From an uncultured Acidimicrobiia bacterium (GTDB lineage Bacteria; Actinomycetota; Acidimicrobiia; UBA5794): a stretch of DNA of 6,085 bases. The position numbers were made by a program, and so were the translations under genes. Shown here piece after piece: positions 1-5,705 of this stretch (its first letter is position 1; the number at the start of each line of letters is the position of its first letter). The notes under the pieces were generated by a model. That model saw only the letters and a list, made by a program, of their open reading frames with translations, ran no database searches and was not told the DNA's origin. The DNA lies in the NCBI GenBank assembly GCA_905480055.1, contig CAJQOW010000157.1:1-6085 (forward strand). Reading direction: 5' to 3'.

Positions 1-309
1 TGCCTGGAGGACCGCAGGGTCAGTAGCTGCCTTGTTCAGTGAGGCTGCGCCTTCCTTCACTTCGCCGATGATGGCTTCGATGTACGAGTCGTTGATTCCC
101 AGTGCGGGATCAGGGGCGATGCGCAGCCCACCCGTGCTGGCCTCCGAGGAGAATCCGCCCGCACCGGGAAAGCGCAGTCCAAGCACATCGATGTCCGTGA
201 CGGTTCGCGACGCACCGTCACCCATCACCTCGAGAATCGGGTATTCGGTAACCGTGAAGAAGCCGTTGGCCTGGAGGTACGTCTTGACGAGTTGAACCGC
301 TGTATCCAT
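1..309 (-). CDS. Uncharacterised protein with a PD-(D/E)XK nuclease-like N-terminus (partial, C-terminus outside window)
   Basis: This is the first 103 codons of a gene that runs off the left edge; the frame is open throughout, with no stop. I do not recognise a named family. The visible pattern fits a restriction-endonuclease-like fold. A predicted amphipathic helix (residues 3-14) is followed by a Glu at 22 (TEYP). Then come a strand with TDIDVL (Asp39, Asp41) and a later strand IIGEVKEG with Glu83-Val-Lys85. Such an Asp ... (D/E)-X-K arrangement is the catalytic signature of PD-(D/E)XK nucleases. A Gly/Ser-rich loop (50-62) lies between the two motifs. The start chosen is the ATG at 307-309; a GTG two codons upstream is an alternative, and neither has a clear Shine-Dalgarno sequence. 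The gene lies 47 bp downstream of the DUF3054 gene on the same strand, so the two may share a transcript. Nuclease activity is inference; it could be an inactive or nucleic-acid-binding relative. Confidence 0.75.
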   Translation of the reverse strand, partial: MDTAVQLVKTYLQANGFFTVTEYPILEVMGDGASRTVTDIDVLGLRFPGAGGFSSEASTGGLRIAPDPALGINDSYIEAIIGEVKEGAASLNKAATDPAVLQA

Positions 310-356
310 ACGCACGAGCCTAGGTCGAAACTGGCTACCGCAATGGAGGCGCCGGA

Positions 357-731
357 TCAGGTCGTCTGCGGGGCGCGACGAGCAAGCAGCGTTCGAATGC
401 CGAGGGCTACGAGCCGCCAGCCGACCATTCCTGCGACGAAGAAGGCTGCTGACACCCACACAAACGTCGTTGCCGTGCCGTTGCCCCACACGAAACGTCG
501 CAACAGCATGCCGAACACCAAGGTCCCGACTGCCAGAAACAGGCCGGTTCGCAGGAGGAGCGGGTTGCGCCACGAACGCAGGATCGCGATGGTTGCTGCG
601 AGGCCGACGAGGAAGGGTGCTGCTACTCGCAAGTAGTCCCAGAAGTCGCTCACGAAGCCGTGATCTTCTCGCCCGATGACGGCGAATGCCACCACGAAAA
701 GCCCATCGAGTACCCAGAACCATCGCTTCAT
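357..731 (-). CDS. DUF3054 family integral membrane protein (124 aa)
   Basis: This is a small hydrophobic protein matching the DUF3054 family, which is common in Actinobacteria and has no known function. Four membrane segments are visible at about residues 6-20, 35-51, 57-76 and 86-107. Family-type conserved spots are the GRxxH motif (Gly20, Arg21, His24) at the end of helix 1, APF at 38-40 starting helix 2, GTLVFGMLLRR at 69-79, and a GTATTFVWVS stretch at 85-94 leading into helix 4. The length is typical of the family. I start at the ATG at 729-731 (MKRWFW). The frame is open back to an ATG at 831-833, but that extension would overlap the divergent acyl-CoA dehydrogenase start, and its 34 residues are polar and unlike the family. 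No strong Shine-Dalgarno precedes the chosen ATG. The gene is divergent from the dehydrogenase and lies upstream of the nuclease-like gene. Confidence 0.85.
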   Translation of the reverse strand: MKRWFWVLDGLFVVAFAVIGREDHGFVSDFWDYLRVAAPFLVGLAATIAILRSWRNPLLLRTGLFLAVGTLVFGMLLRRFVWGNGTATTFVWVSAAFFVAGMVGWRLVALGIRTLLARRAPQTT

Positions 732-796
732 GGGCGCGAGCGTATATGACGCAGAGCTCAACCACAGCGCGGACCGTCCTTCTATTCTCAACACAT

Positions 797-802
797 CGGA
801 GG
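797..802 (+). promoter_or_regulatory. Ribosome binding site of the acyl-CoA dehydrogenase
   Basis: CGGAGG lies four bases before the ATG at 807, a strong Shine-Dalgarno core at slightly short spacing. It fixes the start, and residues 1-10 from that ATG already align with the usual N-terminus of the family. The 75-bp gap at 732-806 must hold the promoters of both divergent genes. A TATTCT at 783-788 could be a -10 box for the plus-strand gene, but I see no matching -35. Confidence 0.7.
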
Positions 803-806
803 TTCC

Positions 807-1949
807 ATGGATTTCTCGTTCACGGACGAACACAAGGCAGTACGCACCATGGTGCGTTCATTCGCCCAGGACCGCATCGCACCGAACGCCGAGGCTTGGG
901 ATCGCGACCACCACTTCCCCGAGAACGTGGTTGCAGAGATGGGCGAACTCGGTCTGTTCGGCATCACCGCCGACGAGGAGTTCGGTGGCGCCGGTTCGGA
1001 CATGGTGAGCCTCTGCATCGCCATCGAGGAACTCGCCCGAGTCGATCAATCGATGGCAATCACGCTCGAGGCAGGCGTGGGGCTCGGTATCAACCCCATC
1101 CACGAGTTCGGCTCGCAGGAGCAGAAGGAACGATGGTTGCCGGATCTCCTCGCTGGTCGGACGCTGGCTGCGTTTGGTCTCACTGAACCCGGCGCAGGTT
1201 CGGATGCCGGAGCAACCGCCACCAAGGCGGTCCTCGATGGGGATGAGTGGGTCATCAACGGGTCAAAGGCGTTCATCACGAATTCGGGCGCAGACATGAC
1301 CAGTGTCGTAACGATCACCGCCCGGACGGGCCCAGACGAGATCTCGGCGATCGTCGTGCCCTCGGGAACACCGGGATTCATCGTGGAGCCCCCCTATCGC
1401 AAGATGGGATGGCACGCATCAGATACCCATCCCCTGACCTTTCACGACTGCCGGGTTCCAAAGGCGAACCTTCTCGGTGAGCAAGGGCGGGGGTTCCAAC
1501 AGTTCCTTTCGACACTCGACGATGGCCGCATTGCCATCGCTGCGATGGCCGTTGGCGTGATCCAGTGCTGCCTTGAGGAATCCCTTGCGTATGCGCAGGA
1601 ACGCCAGAGCTTTGGGAAGCCGATCGGTTCGTATCAAGCAGTGGCGTTCAAGATTGCTGACCTCCAGGTGATGGTGGAGGCGGCCCGCCTGCTCACCTAC
1701 CGAGCAGCCCGCCTGAAGGACCTTGGAAAACCGTTCAAGCAAGAGGCGGCAATCGCCAAGCTCTACGCCACGGAAGCTGCCGTGACTGCGACGAGGGAAG
1801 CCACACAAGTATTCGGCGGAGCCGGATTCATCGACGACACCCCGGTCGCTCGCCAGTACCGCGACGCCAAGATCCTCGAGATCGGTGAGGGAACGTCAGA
1901 GGTGCAGCGGTTGGTGATCAGCCGCGGCCTCGGCCTGCCCATCCGGTAG
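807..1949 (+). CDS. Acyl-CoA dehydrogenase, short/medium-chain type
   Basis: This FAD-dependent enzyme introduces the alpha-beta double bond into an acyl-CoA and passes electrons to electron-transferring flavoprotein. It is cytosolic and acts in fatty-acid or branched-chain amino-acid breakdown. The 380-residue length is that of a complete SCAD/MCAD-type subunit. The order is the all-alpha N-domain (about 1-115), the middle beta-domain with the signature AFGLTEPGAGSDAG (122-135) and WVINGSKAFITN (148-159), then the C-terminal helical domain. The C-domain includes ERQSFGKPIGSYQAVAFKIADL-like flavin/subunit contacts (265-286) and QVFGGAGF (334-341). The catalytic base is most likely Glu361 in IGEGTSE, the same place as in SCAD and MCAD rather than the isovaleryl-CoA dehydrogenase position. 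The residue before it is Gly where mammalian enzymes have Tyr, a common bacterial variant. Chain-length specificity cannot be read from the sequence. No ETF, thiolase or hydratase gene is in view. It converges on the menC-like gene with a 14-bp gap and no convincing terminator. Confidence 0.96.
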   Translation: MDFSFTDEHKAVRTMVRSFAQDRIAPNAEAWDRDHHFPENVVAEMGELGLFGITADEEFGGAGSDMVSLCIAIEELARVDQSMAITLEAGVGLGINPIHEFGSQEQKERWLPDLLAGRTLAAFGLTEPGAGSDAGATATKAVLDGDEWVINGSKAFITNSGADMTSVVTITARTGPDEISAIVVPSGTPGFIVEPPYRKMGWHASDTHPLTFHDCRVPKANLLGEQGRGFQQFLSTLDDGRIAIAAMAVGVIQCCLEESLAYAQERQSFGKPIGSYQAVAFKIADLQVMVEAARLLTYRAARLKDLGKPFKQEAAIAKLYATEAAVTATREATQVFGGAGFIDDTPVARQYRDAKILEIGEGTSEVQRLVISRGLGLPIR

Positions 1950-1963
1950 CTCGCCCGGCACCG

Positions 1964-2983
1964 TCAGGCATCGTGCGTGAGTGTCCACGTCCCGAGGCTG
2001 AACGAGCCGACCCGGTAGCGGTCGATGACATCCTCGTTGGGGTTGACTCCGATGCCCGGCCCCGGCGACAGGCCAACGACGCTACCTGCGACGTCCAGGT
2101 TCACGACGTCGTCTGCGAGGAACATGCGTGCGTCTGCCACGTCCGACATGTCTGCCCCCTCGTGTGCGGCAAGCAGGTTGGTGAATGATCGACCGATCCC
2201 TGTCTCGAGGAGGCCAGAGGCCCTCCATCGCTTGCCGGCTGCAACTGCGAGGTCTCGTGCGGTGAGCGCACCGCCCCAGCCGAGGCGTCCGGGTTTGATC
2301 GTGATGCCCTCGACGCCGGGCATGGCAACGAGCCGCTGCACGTCGGCCAGCGAGCGAACGGATTCGTCGGCGAAGAGCGGGATTCCTGTTCGTTCGGTGA
2401 ACTGGAGTACCTCGTGGCTCTGCCACTCATCAAACAGCTCCTCGGCAAGCACCACTCCGACGTTCGATAGCGGCTCCAGCTCCACCATTCGTCCAGCTCC
2501 AAACGACCCATTCCCATCAACCGCAAGCAGCACATCGGGGTGTCTCTGTCGGATCGCTCGCACATGCCCGATGCGTGCTGGCCCGATCTTCACCTTGAAC
2601 CTGCTGATGCCCTGCTCAACGTGTCGGTCAACAGTGGCCACAGCGTCGTCGAGTCCTACGGCCACACACATCGGTACTGCGTCAGCACCCACCTCGAGCA
2701 AGGATCGGCCTTCGATCCGTGCATTGAGGTCCGCGAGTGCCTCGTCGATTGCTGCAAGCAGGGTTGGCGTTGGTTCGTCTGACGCCACTGATGCAAGCAG
2801 CTGATCCATGGACTCGTCCTGACCAGGAAATGGCGCGGCCTCGCCCCAACCGACGTGTCCCTTGCTGGATGCACGCACGAGGCACACATCTCGCACATCG
2901 ATCGACGACCCAGCCGTCCTGAAGGAAGATCGCAGCGGCATCGAGAGCCGTACCGCTTCGAGGTGTGCGCTGTTCAGCGACAT
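1964..2983 (-). CDS. menC: Enolase-superfamily enzyme, probable o-succinylbenzoate synthase (MenC)
   Basis: The protein has 339 residues with the muconate-lactonising-enzyme/OSBS layout: an N-terminal capping domain (about 1-100, with GWGEAAPFPG at 45-54) and a (beta/alpha)-barrel. All expected catalytic positions are present: the KVK pair Lys130/Lys132, metal ligands Asp156 (AVDGNGSF), Glu181 and Asp206 (FADES), and the second base Lys230 (ITIKPGRLG). The late motif SGLLETGIGRSFTNLLAA (256-273) is characteristic of OSBS enzymes of the actinobacterial/Firmicute branch. OSBS dehydrates SHCHC to o-succinylbenzoate in menaquinone synthesis. Close relatives are N-succinylamino-acid racemases and dipeptide epimerases, so the reaction is less certain than the fold. 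One deviation is AEEL around Glu181, where the usual text is EQP. The start ATG is at 2981-2983, with a weak purine-rich stretch (GGTAGGG) about 7 bases upstream. It lies 34 bp downstream of the cotransporter on the same strand and may be co-transcribed with it. No other men gene is visible. Confidence 0.82.
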   Translation of the reverse strand: MSLNSAHLEAVRLSMPLRSSFRTAGSSIDVRDVCLVRASSKGHVGWGEAAPFPGQDESMDQLLASVASDEPTPTLLAAIDEALADLNARIEGRSLLEVGADAVPMCVAVGLDDAVATVDRHVEQGISRFKVKIGPARIGHVRAIRQRHPDVLLAVDGNGSFGAGRMVELEPLSNVGVVLAEELFDEWQSHEVLQFTERTGIPLFADESVRSLADVQRLVAMPGVEGITIKPGRLGWGGALTARDLAVAAGKRWRASGLLETGIGRSFTNLLAAHEGADMSDVADARMFLADDVVNLDVAGSVVGLSPGPGIGVNPNEDVIDRYRVGSFSLGTWTLTHDA

Positions 2984-3017
2984 CGCAGGACCCTACCTCG
3001 AGGCACGCCAGCCACCG

Positions 3018-5420
3018 CTACCTGGCCTTTCGCAGCATGGCCTCGGCCTCAGCCGATGTGCGTTCAACCCGTGCACGGGCGGACAGCGTTCGCCTGTGGA
3101 TTCTCTCAAGTGTTTCCTCGGCTTCCGCGATCTGGGCCTCCGTGGCCGTACCAACGTCCATGACTTCGAGTTCGTTGTGCGCCGTGTCGAGCTGCTCCTC
3201 GAGCTTACGGAGGCGCTCTTTCGCATCATTGGCTGCCTGCTCGGCCGCAACGATCTCCTCAGCGATCCCACTGGACGGGTCAGTGTCGAGCACGATGGGT
3301 GACCCTGCGTGAAACGCTGCGGTCATCGGCAGCTCGGTCGCCAGGGCAATCATGTCCCCATCGAGCGGGTCAACGATCGATCCCCTCCTGAGGTGCATGG
3401 GGATGAGGACGAGCGCCGCATCTTCTGCCGCGGTCACAACTGCCTCCCGCGAGAAGCCCTCGATCACATGAACCGCTGCGTCGATCCGGGCCTGATCGAG
3501 CATTGCCATGAGCTCGGAACGAACGGCCTCGGGGTCTGCTCCACCATCCACGATGAGCCTGATCGAGGCACGCCGCCACTCCGCCTCCCTCGTGACGAGG
3601 TAGGCCGCAAGGAGTCCGAGCCTTCCTGAGTCGGTGTCCTCCCACCACACATCGATCCGTCGATCCTTGCCAGGTGTCTCGAGGAAACGTTCCCATCTCG
3701 CCTCGTCCGTCGACAGTGACACGACGCTCACGCCGAGCCGCGCAACCTCGCGCACCACCCCGACGTAGGTTGCCAGGCGCTCCTCATCGGAGGACTCCGG
3801 CCAACCGAATAACACAACGTTCGAGCGGATCCTGCCGACGCCGAACGACTGGACGATGATGGGGAGCGCCTGAATCCCGTCTGGCACGAGCACCGCACGA
3901 GCGTGGACGTCGAGTTCTAGGCTCTCGATCTCCGCCTTGAGCGACTCCTGCTCCTTGTCGGCTTCGATTCGCGCACGAATGCCCTTCCCAACAACGATCC
4001 GGAATGCTGCCGTGAGCCCGCTGCTGCCCTCGATCCACTTGGCAAAGCGGAGCAGTCGGGTGCGGCGCGAAGGATCCGCTGAGAAGACGAGAATCTGGGG
4101 TCGCCAGTTCCGCGGATGCTCGAGTTCCTTGTCCATGGCGCTGATGCTCTCCACTGCCCGCTGGAAATGGTGCGATTGGCTCGCATCCGCCCAACGCTCG
4201 GGAATCGCCCGCCGTGCGAGGTATTGGTACACGACGAAGAGGGCGACAATCGCGATGGCACCTGCGTAGGGGTTGATCAACACATACGAGATCAGGAAAA
4301 ACATCGACACGATCGGAGCAATCAGGTCAACGCTGCCGAGGCTCACGGTCACAAGCGCGATCGCGAGACTGAGCAGCACTGCACGCCTTGGGTTGGCCGA
4401 TTCTCCGTGCCCGTGGGCAAACCGGTCGATGAGCGGGAAGACGTGATCGGATGCCATCGACTGAAGGATCCGGGGAGCACCCAGGAACGAAGCCATTGCG
4501 GACGACAGCGTCGCTGCAATGACTCCGAGTCCGACGAGGGCCGCGATCCAGGCGAGGCTGCGCATGGCCTCTCCACCGTCACCCCGGAGAACGATTTGTG
4601 GCACGCCTCCTGCAAGGAGAATGGCGACGCCGATGTAGACAACGGTCGAGACGCCAACAGCTGCGAATGTTCCTGTTGGAAGGCTCTTCCCCGGATCCTT
4701 GAGGTCGCCGGACATGCTGACGCCTTGGGTGAACCCGGTCACGGCTGGGAAGAAGATGGCGAACGCCGCCCAAAAGCCGATCGAACCTGCGGCAGCGGAC
4801 CACGAGCGTGAGAGGGTGTCGCCATCAAAGGCGGGGATCGCGCCAAGGAAGAACGACAACAGCGCAGCCATGAGGATTGCCATGATGACGAACTGGAGCT
4901 TGGTCGCAACGTCTGCACCAGCCCACGCAAACAGGAAGAGCGCACCGATTGCGATCGCAGCGATGATCTGGGTCCCGAATCGATTGTCCCACCCGACGAT
5001 CTCCGTTGCGGCTTCTGCAAAACCGATTGCATAGAACGCAATGGAAACGGATTGAGCGAGGAACAGGACAACGCCGATCGCTCCGCCGAACTCGAGCCCA
5101 AGCGTGCGTGAGATCAGGTAGTAGTCGCCGCCACCCCTGACGTTGATGTTCGTCGCGATCGCTGACAGCGAAAGGCTCGTGAGGACCGACACCGCCGTTG
5201 CGATGCCAATGATTGCGAAGGCCCCAGCCAGGCCCGCGTTCCCAACCACATATCCGGTTCGGAGGAACAGGATGATCCCGAGGATGGTGAGGATCGAGGG
5301 CGTGAAGACACCGGCAAACGTTCCCAGGCCGCGGCGTGCCTCTGGTTCAGCCTGGTCGATCGGCTCCGGAACAGTGCGCATCCACACAGTATTGACGGGT
5401 CCCGGGGTTGCGAAGGGCAT
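3018..5420 (-). CDS. Cation-chloride cotransporter family (SLC12-like, APC superfamily) permease with C-terminal cytosolic domain
   Basis: This 800-residue protein moves cations together with chloride across the cell membrane, judged by family. The N-terminal half is a LeuT-fold permease: TM1 about 36-56 (FTPSILTILGIILFLR), the family hallmark RGGGDYYLISRTLGLEFGG (95-113), TM3 with FYAIGFAEAA (129-138), TM6 with FFPAVTGF and MSGDLKDP (223-243), and TM8 with ATLSSAMASFLGAPR (303-317). By alignment from memory to human NKCC1, it retains equivalents of the K+ ligands Tyr383/Pro496/Thr499 (Tyr130, Pro225, Thr228), the Na+-site serines 613/614 (Ser306, Ser307) and the TM1 chloride backbone motif (48-51). 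The cytosolic domain starts near HPRNWRPQILVFSADP (435-450), as in SLC12 proteins, and ends in a charged helical tail (about 716-800). It appears to lack TM11: LISYVLIN runs straight into PYAGAIAIVALF at residues 376-395 (see findings). The start is the ATG at 5418-5420, with AAGGG four bases upstream. Met14 (5379-5381) is a possible alternative with no clear Shine-Dalgarno. It is divergent from the DUF4870 gene. Confidence 0.93.
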   Translation of the reverse strand: MPFATPGPVNTVWMRTVPEPIDQAEPEARRGLGTFAGVFTPSILTILGIILFLRTGYVVGNAGLAGAFAIIGIATAVSVLTSLSLSAIATNINVRGGGDYYLISRTLGLEFGGAIGVVLFLAQSVSIAFYAIGFAEAATEIVGWDNRFGTQIIAAIAIGALFLFAWAGADVATKLQFVIMAILMAALLSFFLGAIPAFDGDTLSRSWSAAAGSIGFWAAFAIFFPAVTGFTQGVSMSGDLKDPGKSLPTGTFAAVGVSTVVYIGVAILLAGGVPQIVLRGDGGEAMRSLAWIAALVGLGVIAATLSSAMASFLGAPRILQSMASDHVFPLIDRFAHGHGESANPRRAVLLSLAIALVTVSLGSVDLIAPIVSMFFLISYVLINPYAGAIAIVALFVVYQYLARRAIPERWADASQSHHFQRAVESISAMDKELEHPRNWRPQILVFSADPSRRTRLLRFAKWIEGSSGLTAAFRIVVGKGIRARIEADKEQESLKAEIESLELDVHARAVLVPDGIQALPIIVQSFGVGRIRSNVVLFGWPESSDEERLATYVGVVREVARLGVSVVSLSTDEARWERFLETPGKDRRIDVWWEDTDSGRLGLLAAYLVTREAEWRRASIRLIVDGGADPEAVRSELMAMLDQARIDAAVHVIEGFSREAVVTAAEDAALVLIPMHLRRGSIVDPLDGDMIALATELPMTAAFHAGSPIVLDTDPSSGIAEEIVAAEQAANDAKERLRKLEEQLDTAHNELEVMDVGTATEAQIAEAEETLERIHRRTLSARARVERTSAEAEAMLRKAR

Positions 5421-5429
5421 TGTGCCCTT
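5413..5429 (-). promoter_or_regulatory. Hairpin enclosing the Shine-Dalgarno and start codon of the cotransporter
   Basis: On the minus strand the sequence reads AAGGGCA-CAA-TGCCCTT, perfect 7-bp arms with a 3-base loop. The left arm contains the AAGGG ribosome binding site, and the ATG straddles the loop and right arm. In RNA this would hide the initiation region. It may control translation, or it may mean the real start is the internal Met14. The symmetry is direct; the function is inference. Confidence 0.45.
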
Positions 5430-5444
5430 GCGACGACCGTCGGC

Positions 5445-5456
5445 GACCCTGAGGGG
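5445..5456 (-). repeat. 12-bp repeat, transporter-side copy
   Basis: In the transporter's sense orientation this reads CCCCTCAGGGTC, 25-36 bases upstream of its start codon. An identical 12-mer lies at 5610-5621 in the sense orientation of the DUF4870 gene. The core CCCTNAGGG is itself palindromic, as expected for a dimeric regulator site. Each copy has at least one mismatch immediately outside the 12 bases, so the match length is exact. Confidence 0.6.
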
Positions 5457-5551
5457 TGCATCGTTTGGTTCACACAGCCACAGGCAATTCCCAACGATGA
5501 ACGGTCTGGTTCACCGCTGGGGCGCACTCAACCTCGTTGCTGCGTCGTGTT

Positions 5552-5565
5552 GCGTTGAACAACGC
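5552..5565. promoter_or_regulatory. Palindrome, possible operator
   Basis: GCGTTG-AA-CAACGC is a perfect 6-bp inverted repeat with a two-base centre, near the middle of the divergent region. The spacing suits a DNA-binding dimer better than an RNA hairpin, since a two-base loop is too tight. No regulator gene is in view to pair it with. Confidence 0.3.
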
Positions 5566-5609
5566 GATGCGAGCTCCGAGCCATACAGCACCAAGGAGAA
5601 GGAAGTCTC

Positions 5610-5621
5610 CCCCTCAGGGTC
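5610..5621 (+). repeat. 12-bp repeat, DUF4870-side copy
   Basis: This is CCCCTCAGGGTC on the plus strand, 85-96 bases upstream of the DUF4870 start codon, and the exact inverted partner of 5445-5456. The two copies are 153 bp apart and point outward toward their own genes. Confidence 0.6.
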
Positions 5622-5660
5622 TCGGGGTAGATACGGGGAAATCCCCAATGGGAGCCCCGA
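5622..5660 (+). other. Possible structured 5' leader of the DUF4870 gene
   Basis: An outer stem TCGGGG (5622-5627) with CCCCGA (5655-5660) encloses an inner hairpin GGGG-AAAT-CCCC (5635-5646). Between them is an internal loop of 7 bases on the left and 8 on the right. The upstream TCCCC (5608-5612) could compete for GGGGA (5635-5639), giving alternative folds. It matches no riboswitch class that I can recognise, and there is no U-tract, so it is not an obvious terminator. Confidence 0.3.
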
Positions 5661-5692
5661 CCGATCGGTGGGACGATGGTGTCATCGACCAC

Positions 5693-5698
5693 AAGGAG
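5693..5698 (+). promoter_or_regulatory. Ribosome binding site of the DUF4870 gene
   Basis: AAGGAG sits seven bases before the ATG at 5706. This near-ideal site decides the start in favour of 5706 over the in-frame ATG at 5676, which has no Shine-Dalgarno. Confidence 0.85.
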
Positions 5699-5705
5699 CA
5701 CCAAC

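Larger units (their letters stand above)
5421..5705. promoter_or_regulatory. Divergent intergenic region between cotransporter and DUF4870 gene
   Basis: These 285 bp contain no believable gene and must carry promoters firing both ways. I could not pick out a convincing -35/-10 pair on either strand. The region is instead full of short dyads: CGACG-AC-CGTCG (5431-5442), the 12-bp inverted repeat (5445-5456 and 5610-5621), GCGTTG-AA-CAACGC (5552-5565), GGAGA ... TCTCC (5595-5599 and 5606-5610), a nested stem (5622-5660) and ACCGATCGGT (5660-5669). Confidence 0.6.

Noticed and set aside
732..833. N-terminal extension of the DUF3054 gene by 34 residues to an ATG at 831-833
   Set aside because: It would overlap the divergent dehydrogenase start and its ribosome binding site, and the added residues are polar and unlike the family. 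The family alignment begins at MKRWFW.
1940..1970. Bidirectional terminator between the convergent dehydrogenase and menC genes
   Set aside because: Only 4-bp complementary arms (CGGT/ACCG, CCGG/CCGG) are visible, with no T-tract. Support is too weak to annotate.
2025..2804. Long plus-strand open frame of 259 codons opposite menC
   Set aside because: Its translation is Ser/Pro/Thr/Arg-rich low-complexity sequence without any family pattern. It is the typical antisense shadow of a high-GC gene; the minus-strand frame has full catalytic motifs.
4116..4811. Plus-strand open frame of 231 codons opposite the cotransporter
   Set aside because: It has no recognisable motif and an abnormal composition (His, Arg, Asp, Cys rich). 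The opposite strand encodes clear membrane segments over the same bases.
5466..5514. Direct repeat TGGTTCAC at 5466-5473 and 5507-5514, about four helical turns apart
   Set aside because: An 8-base repeat in a region of this size is expected by chance about as often as not, and nothing else supports it.
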